From an uncultured Granulosicoccaceae bacterium (GTDB taxonomy: Bacteria; Pseudomonadota; Gammaproteobacteria; Granulosicoccales; Granulosicoccaceae): 64,000 nt of DNA. The notes beneath the pieces were generated by a model. The model made no database searches and was not told where the DNA came from. It saw only the letters and a program-made list of their open reading frames with translations. Made by a program: the position numbers and the translations under genes. Where the stretch lies: the NCBI GenBank assembly GCA_937931165.1, contig CALHCI010000031.1, positions 1-64,000 of the forward strand, given 5' to 3'. Each line of letters starts with the position of its first letter. Position 1 is the stretch's first letter. Shown one piece after another: positions 45,601-55,078 of the stretch.

Positions 45601-47485
45601 CGTCAAAGGTAAAGTCCAGCTCGTTACCATCGCCTGTTACCGCTAGCAGGCGGGCACGCATGGGTAACGCACTGATGCGGGTGACATCATCCGGTGTGTT
45701 ACCCAACCGGATAGAATAACTACCACCGGCATCACTGACAAACACCTGATTGTCATCATACGCATACCAGTTCTGTACGCTGCGAATTTTTCTGTCTTTG
45801 CGTACTTCAAGCGCCAGCTGACCAACACCGCTAGCATCCAGGGTAACTTCTACGGTGTCACCTGTACCGACCACCAGATCGGCCGACTGAAAAGCACGAA
45901 TCCGGTCATGCAAATTCTCAAGCGTAGTGAACTCTGTACCCTGGTTATAAGCGTGCTCAAGGGTGTCGGTAAACATCGCCTTGTTATAGCGACCAATCGC
46001 TGTCTGGGTAGTCGGTCCGTAGTCGTGCCACAACCAGTGCAATACCGGTGTTTCGGCATGTTTGAGTAAATGATCAATTTCATCACTCCAGATTTGCGTG
46101 GCCTGTTGTGGTGAATAATTAAGAAAGTCGATTAGCGTAAAATCCGGTGCCATATTAAGACTGAAATAAAGCATGTCATGTTGTGGCTCCAGAAAACCGA
46201 TGGCATTCTGATACCCACTGCCTATATTCCCCGAGCGACCGCTGAAGTAACTAAACCACTGATTAAGCTCTTCAACAACGGCCAGCGATTCCGCATTGCC
46301 CGGAATCGCCCCGCCAACGACCGGCACACCAATCTCGGTGCTGATTTTGTTCTTGCTTTGATTAAACTCAAACTCGAGTTCGGTTGCAGTCAGATTGCTG
46401 GTGTAGTGCGGATGCGTCCATGAGTGCGTGCCTATCTCACTGCCCAGTGCAATATAGTCACGGTACAGCGGTGCAGAAACACCCCAGTCTGTGTATTGAC
46501 CCAGTGCCGGGTTATTGCCAATGTCGATGTAATAAGAGCCGACAAAGTTATAGTCGTTTTTCCAGTCAGTGATGATATCCAGCAGCGGGATCTCGGTCTC
46601 CGTCAATGAAGCAGCAATCATCGCCTGATCCATGTCATTGCGGGCGATAAACACACTATCGTTTCTGGACAACTGCAATGAAACCGGCGCAACATCACCA
46701 TATACCGCCCAACGCAACGTGCTCCACAGCAGATTGTTATCGGCCATCACCTGCTCGTTGGCAAAGTGTACTACCGGCCCTGGGCGCTCTATGATCTGGG
46801 CTCCGACAAATTGCTCACCCTCTGCAGATACAGTGGTTAATATCGTTGCCGTTTCACCTTCAACCGCACTGAAGCCTGCAAACCATATTTGTTGATACGC
46901 GACGATTTCTTCACCCGCGTTGTAGTCACTGGTTATCGGGTGCTCAGCAGTAGCAACATTGACAGTAGCTGCGACACCGGAAAGATAGTTCACCACATTT
47001 AAACCAAGTAACTGCCGCGACAGATCACCCGCATCAGGATAGGATTGCCCATTCGACCTAAATGCCATTAATTCGCCGGAAGTTATAATTGACGTGCCGG
47101 CATTCTGAGCCTGCAGCAGTGCATCTCTGATGGTATTGCGTTGAGTATTTTGGACATGGGAAAACGATGGAATTAACAACGCATCGTATTGCAGCAGTGC
47201 ATCTGCCGAGAGCAGATCGTCTTCGCTGAGCAAATCAAACGGAACACCTGCCATCGTTGCCTGGTTTTGCATGGCAGCAAATAACTGGTTATAGGCAAAC
47301 GGATCGTAAAAATTCTGTTTGGATGTTTCTGAGTGCACAATGCCGATGCGGCGGTCTTCGCCGGGCATGCTGACCAATGCCGAACCCACGTCAGGACCAG
47401 TAGACACGGCTTTGCCGCCGTCGCTACACCCCGCTGCGGTCAGGAGTACGCTGAGCAGAAGTGCGCACCTGATAAATAATTTCAT
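42629..47485 (-). CDS. Giant lipoprotein: deacetylase-like domain, six cadherin-like repeats, duplicated beta module
   Basis: This 1618-residue protein has a signal with lipobox-like TAAGC (Cys20). Residues 40-250 resemble a glutamine-amidotransferase-like fold (RRIGIVHSETS, YDALLIPSFSHV). Residues 270-520 resemble a NodB-type polysaccharide deacetylase, with RNDMD near 282 and HSWTHP near 353 as metal ligands, and WLWHDYG. Six cadherin-like repeats of about 90 residues (each starting N[ST]APxA) follow in a two-plus-four arrangement. A module of about 170 residues starting IDGDLSEW (near 875) occurs again at the C-terminus (IDGVISDW), CBM9- or DOMON-like. It probably modifies or binds surface polysaccharide. 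The ATG at 47485 is preferred over the start at 47509. Confidence 0.8.
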   Translation of the reverse strand: MKLFIRCALLLSVLLTAAGCSDGGKAVSTGPDVGSALVSMPGEDRRIGIVHSETSKQNFYDPFAYNQLFAAMQNQATMAGVPFDLLSEDDLLSADALLQYDALLIPSFSHVQNTQRNTIRDALLQAQNAGTSIITSGELMAFRSNGQSYPDAGDLSRQLLGLNVVNYLSGVAATVNVATAEHPITSDYNAGEEIVAYQQIWFAGFSAVEGETATILTTVSAEGEQFVGAQIIERPGPVVHFANEQVMADNNLLWSTLRWAVYGDVAPVSLQLSRNDSVFIARNDMDQAMIAASLTETEIPLLDIITDWKNDYNFVGSYYIDIGNNPALGQYTDWGVSAPLYRDYIALGSEIGTHSWTHPHYTSNLTATELEFEFNQSKNKISTEIGVPVVGGAIPGNAESLAVVEELNQWFSYFSGRSGNIGSGYQNAIGFLEPQHDMLYFSLNMAPDFTLIDFLNYSPQQATQIWSDEIDHLLKHAETPVLHWLWHDYGPTTQTAIGRYNKAMFTDTLEHAYNQGTEFTTLENLHDRIRAFQSADLVVGTGDTVEVTLDASGVGQLALEVRKDRKIRSVQNWYAYDDNQVFVSDAGGSYSIRLGNTPDDVTRISALPMRARLLAVTGDGNELDFTFDGEGEVEITLSTAMQNNVSVSGPASFDEQQGVLTLQFDNAGVHSVSLRLIAPINSAPEAIPQTVSTETQSVAVIMLTGSDADGDALQYQVTTQPQHGTLSGNGPRIEYLSDAGFTGVDSFEFIASDGALDSSAASVSINVTLPRPANTAPVANRQVLETLVDQPLAFVLSGSDNENQLLTYQIVTQPASGTIVGTAPNLQYVPNGGYAGIDELQFTVNDGDKTSAAESIVFNINPQLVIDGGTLSNPLGSVVIDGDLSEWAGLQSFGADADDVSGANNLIDWGEAWMGHDASQFYIAYTQFNASNITWGHSIYLDTDTDSSTGFHGFSAEFPFGADFVLEGNSLFKYTAVAQNQWSWEYVQSVPSRINAQNVEISLPRSLIANPVNLDLFFYGDSVATGGSTVDLFPDQVTDSQALLKQRKFSYSVNPNTTIGNVAPVANAQQISINSNARVELLMTGTDINGDALIYTLLNSAANGQVTGQPPLIAYQPADGFVGTETLSFTVSDGALTSNAVNIEINVVAPPAVNSAPQAISESLSAVTGTALPIVLNGSDAEGSALVFSIVSEPQHGALTGTPPDLTYAAVDGFLGTDSFSFKVNDGSDDSAIATVTIEVGQGEPVNTAPSATSQSVTTAYETALGIALSGSDIDGQTLTYRITADPLKGSLQGSAPALTYVPFEGASGADVFSFVVNDGIVDSQPASVVINILPVQPSNRPPLANGQTLSTAFAQALSISLSAVDPEQQPLSYIIVQQPVSGGLSGSGQSYVYTPNADFSGLDSFQFVASDGTLSSDVATVTINVGTAPNGLVSNPVSGISIDGVISDWAGVASFGLDPDDVTGPNNPLDWRELWVAHDSSNIYMAYRNDGAFELSWGHGIYIDTDNNINTGFRGFSSEYPLGADILIESDDVHRYTGSGTNWTWVTEGATEVAVGGDIGELSVSRQLLGNPQDMRIYLRAVNTPYGGIGVDHYPDAAINRSAADADRTLGYSTGPQ

Positions 47486-47787
47486 GCCAGTCCAATAAAT
47501 AGTTAACACCCTGAAGTACTAAAACGGCGAACAGCCGCACAGCTTTATCAGCGTTGCTGAAGATGGCACACAGGTCCACACATTCAGGGGCGAATCGGCG
47601 CAATATCAGAAATGCAGGCGTTAAATCAGATTTCCCTGTGAATACAGGTTTCTACCGGATGGGCTGCTCGGAATTACACTACGCCGGCCGCGGCTACTCA
47701 CCACGGTATCCGGGAAGCTACGCTGCCATCCGTGTTGTGATGATATTCACATCCGGTACAGCCCGGTTAGCGCTGCTGCGAATAGTT
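47486..47787. other. Intergenic region, nothing identified
   Basis: This interval of 302 bases lies upstream of the giant lipoprotein gene and downstream of recQ. An open frame on the plus strand (47554-47880) overlaps the end of recQ and has no protein-like features. No clear terminator is visible. Confidence 0.5.
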
Positions 47788-49956
47788 TTAGCCGGACTCT
47801 TCAAGCTCATATTCAACCCCGGCCTGCACAATCCGCAATGTCTCCACAGAATAGGTACCACTAAATTGCTCATGCATTGATGAAACACTCGAAGCATCAT
47901 CGAGATGGACAAGTAGTTCCTCTTCTATTTCGGCTATCTGCTCTTCATTCAGCTCGTTTTCGATTACTTGTAGTGCCGTGTTTTTATCGAGCTGGCCCTG
48001 ACGCACCATCTGCCTGATGCTCCGGTGACAAACAGTTTCATCGGTACCAAGCTCCGCGGCCAGTGCACTTATGCCCGTCAAACCCCCATCAATCAGCTCA
48101 AGCATTTGATTGTCGTCGATGCCTTTATTGACACTGACAGGCTCACTGTTGAGTGAATTAATCGCATTTAAAAATATCTCACCGTACTTCTCAAGTTTAG
48201 CCTCACCAACGCCGGATATTCTCGCCATTGCACCAAGTGATGCAGGACGCTTTTCCATCATTTCCATTAATGTCGCATCATGAAATATAACGTAAGCCGG
48301 TATGCCTTGTTCTTTGGCTATGTCCATGCGGGTCTCGCGAAGCTTTTCCCACAATGCAGAGTCCTGACTTGAAACACTGGCAGAAGCTTTCGATTTACGG
48401 GTGCGCTTGCCTGAAGTTTTGGTTTCCTCCCTGAAAGACACCTTTTCATCGCCCTTGAGAATAGGTCTGGCTGCCTCGGCCAGTTTCAGACCACCTTTGC
48501 TATCGAGGTCTGTGGTCACCAGTGAACGGGCAATCATTTGTCTGAATACACTGCGCCAGGTGGCGGCTTCCATATCAGCACCAATACCAAATACAGATAA
48601 TTTATCGTGTCCAAACCTTTTGATACGATCGTCGGTCTTGCCCTGCAGTACATCAATGACATAGTTAGTACCAAAGCGCTGCCCGGTACGATAAACCGCG
48701 GACAGTGCCTTACGGGTTACCTCGGTGGCATCCCAGGTGGCCGGAGGAGAAAAACAGTTGTCACAGTTGCCACACGGTTGTGACAGAGTTTCACCGAAGT
48801 ACCCAAGTAATGTTTTACGTCGGCACACTGTCGATTCACACAAACCTGACATGGCTGTGAGCTTGTGCCTTTCCAACTGCACTACACTGGCAGATGCTTC
48901 AGACTGGTTTAACCATTGTTGAAACATAATACTGTCCTGCAGGCCATAGACCATCCATGCGGTGGCCGGTAGTCCGTCACGCCCGGCACGTCCGGTCTCC
49001 TGATAGTAGGACTCAATACTTTTAGGCATATCCAGATGAGCCACAAAGCGGACATCAGGTTTATCTATACCCATACCAAACGCCACTGTGGCTACAACAA
49101 TGACATTTTCCTCAATAATAAACCGTTGCAGATTGGTCTTGCGCTGCTCGGCGGTCATGCCTGCGTGATAAGGCACTGCCGTCATTCCCTGATCACACAA
49201 ATAGTCTGCAGTCTGTTCGGTTTTTTTTCGGGACAGGCAATACACAATGCCAGATGCCTGTGGATACTCGTTATGAATAAACTGCATCAGTTGTCGACGC
49301 GGGTTATCTTTAAGCTCTATCCGGTACTGGATATTCGGTCGATCAAAACTACTGATGTACTCCTGCGCCTGTGTGAGCCTGAGATGTGTTTTTATATCGT
49401 TGCGGGTGTTCTTGTCTGCTGTAGCAGTTAGCGCGATTCGCGGAACATCTGGATAATCGTCAATCAGTCTGGAAAGACCTGTGTATTCAGGCCGGAAATC
49501 GTGACCCCACTGCGACACACAGTGCGCCTCGTCAACTGCAAACAGCGCAATCTCCAGCTGCTGAATTAACGCCAGACCGGAATCAGTCAATAGCCGTTCG
49601 GGCGCGAGGTATAACAGATCGAGTTCACCGGCAATGGCCTGCTGTTGTACAGCAGCCTGTTTTGACGATGATAAAGTCGAATTCAGAAACTCGGCTCGTA
49701 TACCATTTTGTTGCAGGTGCTGAACCTGATCCTGCATCAGCGCGATCAACGGTGAAATCACAACACCAACCCCAGCGCGCAAAAGCGACGGAATTTGATA
49801 ACAAAGGCTCTTACCACCACCTGTCGGCATCAGCACCAATGCATTCTGATTGCTTAGCAGCGCCAGGATGATATCCAGCTGCTGCCCGCGAAACTCCTCG
49901 TAGCCAAAATGGCTGCGTAAACATTCCGTAACGTTTTCAACGTCTCTTTTCATCAT
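47788..49956 (-). CDS. recQ: ATP-dependent DNA helicase RecQ with extended C-terminus
   Basis: This 722-residue protein has Walker [16 protein letters not shown], the DEAH box in [18 protein letters not shown], and [13 protein letters not shown] of the second RecA lobe. A zinc-binding cysteine set follows (CESTVC, CGNCDNC), then a winged helix and an HRDC domain (about residues 520-600: [28 protein letters not shown]). About 110 additional helical residues extend beyond HRDC with an HTH-like [13 protein letters not shown]. It unwinds recombination intermediates. Tandem ATGs at 49956 and 49953 are the likely starts; the frame runs 28 codons further up without conservation. Confidence 0.95.
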   Translation of the reverse strand: MMKRDVENVTECLRSHFGYEEFRGQQLDIILALLSNQNALVLMPTGGGKSLCYQIPSLLRAGVGVVISPLIALMQDQVQHLQQNGIRAEFLNSTLSSSKQAAVQQQAIAGELDLLYLAPERLLTDSGLALIQQLEIALFAVDEAHCVSQWGHDFRPEYTGLSRLIDDYPDVPRIALTATADKNTRNDIKTHLRLTQAQEYISSFDRPNIQYRIELKDNPRRQLMQFIHNEYPQASGIVYCLSRKKTEQTADYLCDQGMTAVPYHAGMTAEQRKTNLQRFIIEENVIVVATVAFGMGIDKPDVRFVAHLDMPKSIESYYQETGRAGRDGLPATAWMVYGLQDSIMFQQWLNQSEASASVVQLERHKLTAMSGLCESTVCRRKTLLGYFGETLSQPCGNCDNCFSPPATWDATEVTRKALSAVYRTGQRFGTNYVIDVLQGKTDDRIKRFGHDKLSVFGIGADMEAATWRSVFRQMIARSLVTTDLDSKGGLKLAEAARPILKGDEKVSFREETKTSGKRTRKSKASASVSSQDSALWEKLRETRMDIAKEQGIPAYVIFHDATLMEMMEKRPASLGAMARISGVGEAKLEKYGEIFLNAINSLNSEPVSVNKGIDDNQMLELIDGGLTGISALAAELGTDETVCHRSIRQMVRQGQLDKNTALQVIENELNEEQIAEIEEELLVHLDDASSVSSMHEQFSGTYSVETLRIVQAGVEYELEESG

Positions 49957-50083
49957 CTTCTGACTCAAGTTACCAGGGTCTCCACCGTTAACGGGCCATC
50001 GCCGAGATGCCATTGTAGCCGTCAGGCACGACGACTTCACAATAATCCAACCATCTCAAGCGCTTACAAAAAGGCCCGTATAG

Positions 50084-51787
50084 ATGAGCTTCACAAATCG
50101 CCTGTACAAATCAGTTGTCGTACTACTCTGCGCGTCGGTCGTTACGGCGTGCGGCGGTGGCAGCGAGGAAAAAAGGTTCTCTGCACCCGGCATCGACAGC
50201 GGCAGTGCCAGCCAGGGTTACACGGATACCCCAGCAAACACGCTACCGGAGATCGGTGCGGCGCTGGCCGGCCCGCTGGACGACGACTTCAAAGCCATCA
50301 GATTTCTGCACCGATCCACCTTCGGTCCGACTGAAGCCTCAATTGATGCGCTGACGAAAATCGGCTACTCAGCCTTCATAGAATCGCAAATGCAGATGGC
50401 ACCGACATTCCTGCTGCCGGTCACACGGCAAAGAAGCGAACCGAGATGGCTTGAGCATATCAACAGCTGGATGAAAAACAGTGTTAATGCCCCGGATCAA
50501 CTGCGGCAGCGGGTGGCCTATGCACTGTCGCAGTTTTTTGTGGTCTCCGGTGAGGGCGAGCTCGGCCAACACCCGAATGCACTGGCAAATTACTACGACA
50601 TTCTTATTGCCAACAGTTTTGGCAATTTTCGCGATCTGCTCGAACAGGTAACACTGAGTCCGGTGATGGGCAATTACCTGAGCATGAAGGGCAACAGTAA
50701 ACCCGATCCACAAAGCATGATCAGGCCGGATGAAAACTACGCACGAGAACTGCTGCAACTGTTCTCTATAGGTCTGGTTGAACTCAATCTCGACGGCTCC
50801 GTGGTGGTAGACAATAACAACATTCCGCGCCCGACCTACAACCAGGAAACAGTAGAAAACTTTGCACGCATTTTTACCGGCTGGCATTTTAAAAATGTTG
50901 ATCACTGGGACTACCCGACCGAAGAAGACTGGTTCAGCCCGATGCAGGCCTACCAGGAAAGACATGACACGGATGAAAAGACACTGCTAAACGGATTGGT
51001 CGTACCCGCCGGTCAGAGCGCCGAACAGGATTTAGCCGCAGCACTCGACAACATTTTTAACCACCCGAACGTCGGGCCTTTCGTCAGCACACACCTGATC
51101 AAACAACTGGTCACCAGTAACCCGTCACCAGATTATGTCAGACGGGTAGCCGGTGTGTTTAATCGTGACCACAACGGACAGCGCGGCAACCTTGCATCGG
51201 TAGTTGCTGCAATTCTGCTCGACGAAGAAGCACTGAACGGGTTCGAGCGCAATAGCCAGCAGTTCGGCAAGCTGCGCGAGCCGATTATTCGGCTGGTGGC
51301 ACTTTGGCGAGCGTTTGATGGTAACCCTGATCACCCGGACTTTGACTATTCGTGGATTGGCAACCGACTGGCGCAGGCACCGGTGCAATCTCCGTCGGTA
51401 TTTAATTTCTTTTCCGCAGATTTTAGTCAGCCCGGTGCCATTAGAGATAATGGACTGATATCCCCTGAATTCCAAATACACAATGAAAGCACCATGGTAT
51501 CCATTACCAGCACATTACTCGCGCACTCGGTATGGCGAAACAATGTCTCTGATACCGACCCTGAAATGGCACCGGTAAATATTACAAAACTGATGTCACT
51601 CGATGGTGATGTCAACGCGCAGTTTACTTATCTCAGCAAACTGATACTGGGTAAGCCGATGAGTGAAGCACTCAGAAAACAGGCGCTGTATCTACTCAGT
51701 GAGCGCAGCAACGCCAACGCACAGATACGTGCAGAAGAACTCCTGTTTTTGTTTTTAAGTGCTCCGGAAGCGGCGGTACAGAGATAG
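50084..51787 (+). CDS. DUF1800 family lipoprotein
   Basis: This 567-residue protein starts with a signal and lipobox VTACGGGS (Cys about 23). It has the DUF1800 hallmarks: FLHRSTFGPTEASIDALTKIGY, RQRVAYALSQFFVVS, NYARELLQLFSIGL, and FTGWHF. The function of the family is unproven. DUF1800 genes are regularly followed by DUF1501 genes, as here (five-base gap), and the pair is thought to act in the envelope. The Met at 50084 gives a standard signal. Confidence 0.9.
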   Translation: MSFTNRLYKSVVVLLCASVVTACGGGSEEKRFSAPGIDSGSASQGYTDTPANTLPEIGAALAGPLDDDFKAIRFLHRSTFGPTEASIDALTKIGYSAFIESQMQMAPTFLLPVTRQRSEPRWLEHINSWMKNSVNAPDQLRQRVAYALSQFFVVSGEGELGQHPNALANYYDILIANSFGNFRDLLEQVTLSPVMGNYLSMKGNSKPDPQSMIRPDENYARELLQLFSIGLVELNLDGSVVVDNNNIPRPTYNQETVENFARIFTGWHFKNVDHWDYPTEEDWFSPMQAYQERHDTDEKTLLNGLVVPAGQSAEQDLAAALDNIFNHPNVGPFVSTHLIKQLVTSNPSPDYVRRVAGVFNRDHNGQRGNLASVVAAILLDEEALNGFERNSQQFGKLREPIIRLVALWRAFDGNPDHPDFDYSWIGNRLAQAPVQSPSVFNFFSADFSQPGAIRDNGLISPEFQIHNESTMVSITSTLLAHSVWRNNVSDTDPEMAPVNITKLMSLDGDVNAQFTYLSKLILGKPMSEALRKQALYLLSERSNANAQIRAEELLFLFLSAPEAAVQR

Positions 51788-51792
51788 AACCA

Positions 51793-53148
51793 ATGAATAA
51801 GCACAATCGTCGACAATTTTTAAAACTCGGTTGCCAGACCATTGTTGGTGCCGGGCTGCTGTCAAGTACTGCAGCCAGACTTGCAAACGCGCAAACAGGC
51901 AGCGACTATCGCGCGCTTGTCTGCATTAATCTCGACGGCGGCAACGACGGCTTTAACATGCTGGTGCCATCCAACGGCGCCGCTTATGACGAATACCAGG
52001 ACAGCCGCAGACATCTGGCAGTTGGCGCTGCCGACTTGATTGGATTGTCTCCGGCAACCGCTAACACCACAGCGGTTGGCCTCAACCCTTTTATGCAAAA
52101 GCTTAAACCGCTGTTTGATCAGGGTGATGTGGCATTTCAGGCAAATGTCGGCACGATGATCGAACCAACAACGCCTGATGATGTTCGCAACGAAAGTGTC
52201 CGGCTGCCTGAGCAACTGTTCTCACACCACGATCAGGCAAGACAGTGGCAGAAGCTTGATCACTACCACCACTGGAACAGTGGCTGGGGTGCACGCGCAG
52301 CAGATATTTTTGCATCACAACAAGCCTATCCGAATCTTGCTGCAATCAGTCTGGTGGGCAGCAACGAGTGGCAGGCAGGCGGTGAGCAGGCAGCATTTAC
52401 CATTAGCAGTGAAGGAGTGTCTGCTTATTCAGGCATGGAAGATATGTCACAGGATAGCTGGCAGATGCCACGACGACAGGCATTTATCGAACTGTTAAAC
52501 CATCAGTACCAAAATGTATTTGAGCGTTCGTACGCCGAGCTGCAGTCAAGAGCTCTGGTACTGTCAACCAATGTCGGTGCGGCACTTACACGACTGGGTG
52601 ATTTGCAAACCCCGATTCCAACAGACAACCAACTGGCTCAACAGCTGGCTATGGTCGCTAAACTGATTGCGATCAAAGACGAGTTCAGAATGACAAGGCA
52701 GCTGTTCTACGTCAATCTGAGCGGTTTTGACACACACGACGATCAGCTGCGTGTGCAGCCTTATCTATACTCCCAGGTCGCAGACGCACTGGCATTTTTT
52801 CATCAGGCACTGCAGGAAATCAACCAACTGGATAATGTGACCAGCTTTACCACCTCTGACTTTGGTCGCAGTGTCTCGGGTAATGGTGATGGGACAGATC
52901 ACGGCTGGGGCAACCACCACATTGTGATGGGTGGTGCGGTTCACGGCACTGATGTCTACGGCACCATGCCACGGGTCACCGTTGATGGTCCGGATGATTA
53001 TCGCAATGGTCGGATTGTACCGTCTACTGCCGTCAGTCAATACGCCGCTACCCACTTAAGATGGCTGGGTCTTGACGAATCAGACATTGACAACCTGCTG
53101 CCATCACTTAAAAACTTTGATCGCAGAGATCTTGGTTTTTACGGCTGA
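51793..53148 (+). CDS. DUF1501 family Tat-exported protein
   Basis: This 451-residue protein starts with a twin-arginine signal (NRRQFLKLG) and a hydrophobic stretch ending near ARLANA. It has the DUF1501 pattern, a sulfatase/phosphatase-like fold: LVCINLDGGNDGFNMLVP near the N-terminus, GFDTHDDQ, and TTSDFGRSVSGNGDGTDHGWG with the metal-type Asp and His. It probably acts on a periplasmic substrate together with the DUF1800 partner. Its 3' end overlaps the convergent ABC gene by 10 bases. Confidence 0.92.
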   Translation: MNKHNRRQFLKLGCQTIVGAGLLSSTAARLANAQTGSDYRALVCINLDGGNDGFNMLVPSNGAAYDEYQDSRRHLAVGAADLIGLSPATANTTAVGLNPFMQKLKPLFDQGDVAFQANVGTMIEPTTPDDVRNESVRLPEQLFSHHDQARQWQKLDHYHHWNSGWGARAADIFASQQAYPNLAAISLVGSNEWQAGGEQAAFTISSEGVSAYSGMEDMSQDSWQMPRRQAFIELLNHQYQNVFERSYAELQSRALVLSTNVGAALTRLGDLQTPIPTDNQLAQQLAMVAKLIAIKDEFRMTRQLFYVNLSGFDTHDDQLRVQPYLYSQVADALAFFHQALQEINQLDNVTSFTTSDFGRSVSGNGDGTDHGWGNHHIVMGGAVHGTDVYGTMPRVTVDGPDDYRNGRIVPSTAVSQYAATHLRWLGLDESDIDNLLPSLKNFDRRDLGFYG

Positions 53149-54950
53149 TCTTCCGCCTCACTCTGCTGCATATCCCAGAGCTTTCTATACAGGCCCTGGC
53201 TGCGCAGCAGTGACTGGTGCGTGCCGGTCTCGACAATACGGCCTTCATCTAGAACAATAATCTGGTCAGCGTCGATTATTGTTGATAACCGGTGGGCAAT
53301 CACCAATGTTGTGGCATTTTCAGATACCGCATTGAGTGCGGACAGTATGGTTTGTTCAGACCGGCTGTCGAGACTCGAGGTCGCTTCATCAAAAACAATA
53401 ATACGTGGCGCTTTCAGAATCACCCTTGATATTGCCAGACGTTGTTTCTCACCACCGGACAATTTAAGGCCGCGCTCACCGACCACGGTATCCAGTCCCT
53501 CAGGCAGACGTGAAATCAGTGTTGAAAGATCAGCGCGTTCTGCTGCTGCTTCTATCTGTGCCTCTGTGGCATCAGGATGGGCATAACCGATGTTGTAGCG
53601 GATCGTATTATTAAACAATACGGTATCCTGTGGCACGATACCGATCGCCTTGCGCAGACTCTGCTGAGTGCAATCCGCTATCGACTGACCATCGATAGAA
53701 ATTTCACCGGAAGTGATATCGTAAAAGCGAAAGAGTAATCGCACCAGTGTCGACTTACCGGAACCCGAAGGGCCAACCACGGCAAACTTCTGTCCAAGGT
53801 CAATAGAAAAGCTTACCTCTTTAAGTATCTGCCGGTTGTTGTCGTATTGAAAAGATACATTTTCAAACTTTACACCACCCTTTTTAACAGCAAGATCTCT
53901 GGCATCTTTTGCATCAACTATTTCGGGAGTTTTCTCAAGTAACTTAATGACCAGATCCATATCGGCTAACGAGTATTGCAATGACCGATACACCGACCCG
54001 AGAATACTTAGCGGAATAAAAAGCTGCAACATCATGGCATTAATAAGTACCAGATCACCGATTGTGATCTCACCGGCAGCGACGGACTTAGCCGCAAGAA
54101 TCATAATAATCGTCACACCAACTGTCACTATGGCGCCTTGCCCGAAATTAAGCGCAGACAGACTTATCTGGGTTTTTTGTCCGGCACTGCCCCACAGCTT
54201 TAATTGTTCATTGTAATTGCTGACTTCCATGGCTTCGTTGTTGAAATACTTAACCGTTTCATAGTTAAGCAGACTGTCTACTGCGCGCCCGTTGGCGGCG
54301 CTGTCGTATTTATTCATTTCATGGCGAAAGCTCATTCGCCATTTGCTCATCGATAGCGTGAAAACCACATAGACCATCACTGTCGCGAGAATAACGACCA
54401 TCAAAATAGAGTCGTAGCGATACAACAATATGCCGCCCACCAGTAGAAATTCCGTTATTGTCGGCAGAATACTGAATACCAGCAGATTAAGCACAGAGGC
54501 CAGACTGCGTGTACCACGTTCAAGATCCCGTGAAATACCGCCGGTGTTGCGTTCAAGATGAAACCGCAAAGACAATCCATGTAAATGCGTAAGTACATCA
54601 ACTGCCATCTGATGCATTGCGCTATAGCGTACACGTGAAAACAGAATATCCCGCAGTTCACTAAACAAACCACTGACCAGCCGCAGTGCACCGTAGCCAA
54701 TCAACAATGCCAGCGGAATGGCTAGCACCAGGTTCTCTGCGAACACGCCTTCGGCCTGATGATCCAGAGCATCAATAATTCCTTTAAGCACCAGTGGCGT
54801 ACAAACCGTGGCAAACTTTCCCAACAGCAGACAACCGAGCGCAAATGCCACACGCCTGCGATAGCGCCACACATAAGGCAGCAGTTTCGTCAGATTGGCA
54901 AAGTCATCGCGATCATGATGTGGACCTTCATCGCGTGCAAAACTACGCAT
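53139..54950 (-). CDS. Atm1-type ABC exporter
   Basis: This 603-residue half-transporter has six membrane helices (about residues 28-320) and an ABC domain with GPSGSGKST, LSGGEKQRLAISR, IIVFDEATSSLD and a switch histidine in IAHRLST. The N-terminal YNSAANGRAVDSLLNYETVK and RYSLADMD-like segments resemble Atm1/HMT1 proteins that export glutathione-linked metals or sulfur compounds. It acts as an inner-membrane homodimer. The start is ATG at 54950. The gene is monocistronic and divergent from the dehydrogenase at 55079. Confidence 0.88.
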   Translation of the reverse strand: MRSFARDEGPHHDRDDFANLTKLLPYVWRYRRRVAFALGCLLLGKFATVCTPLVLKGIIDALDHQAEGVFAENLVLAIPLALLIGYGALRLVSGLFSELRDILFSRVRYSAMHQMAVDVLTHLHGLSLRFHLERNTGGISRDLERGTRSLASVLNLLVFSILPTITEFLLVGGILLYRYDSILMVVILATVMVYVVFTLSMSKWRMSFRHEMNKYDSAANGRAVDSLLNYETVKYFNNEAMEVSNYNEQLKLWGSAGQKTQISLSALNFGQGAIVTVGVTIIMILAAKSVAAGEITIGDLVLINAMMLQLFIPLSILGSVYRSLQYSLADMDLVIKLLEKTPEIVDAKDARDLAVKKGGVKFENVSFQYDNNRQILKEVSFSIDLGQKFAVVGPSGSGKSTLVRLLFRFYDITSGEISIDGQSIADCTQQSLRKAIGIVPQDTVLFNNTIRYNIGYAHPDATEAQIEAAAERADLSTLISRLPEGLDTVVGERGLKLSGGEKQRLAISRVILKAPRIIVFDEATSSLDSRSEQTILSALNAVSENATTLVIAHRLSTIIDADQIIVLDEGRIVETGTHQSLLRSQGLYRKLWDMQQSEAEDQP

Positions 54951-55078
54951 GGTAACGGGCAGAATCAGACAACCAGACGGGCTCTTCTTTAGGTAATGGT
55001 GAGATAACTATAGCAAGCAAGACGGTGCTTCAGTACAGTTTCCGCTACGTACACAATAAAACTAAGTGAGACAGTGAA

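Noticed and set aside
47554-47880. 108-residue plus-strand open frame between the giant lipoprotein and recQ
   Set aside because: It runs into recQ coding sequence on the other strand and has no recognisable features.
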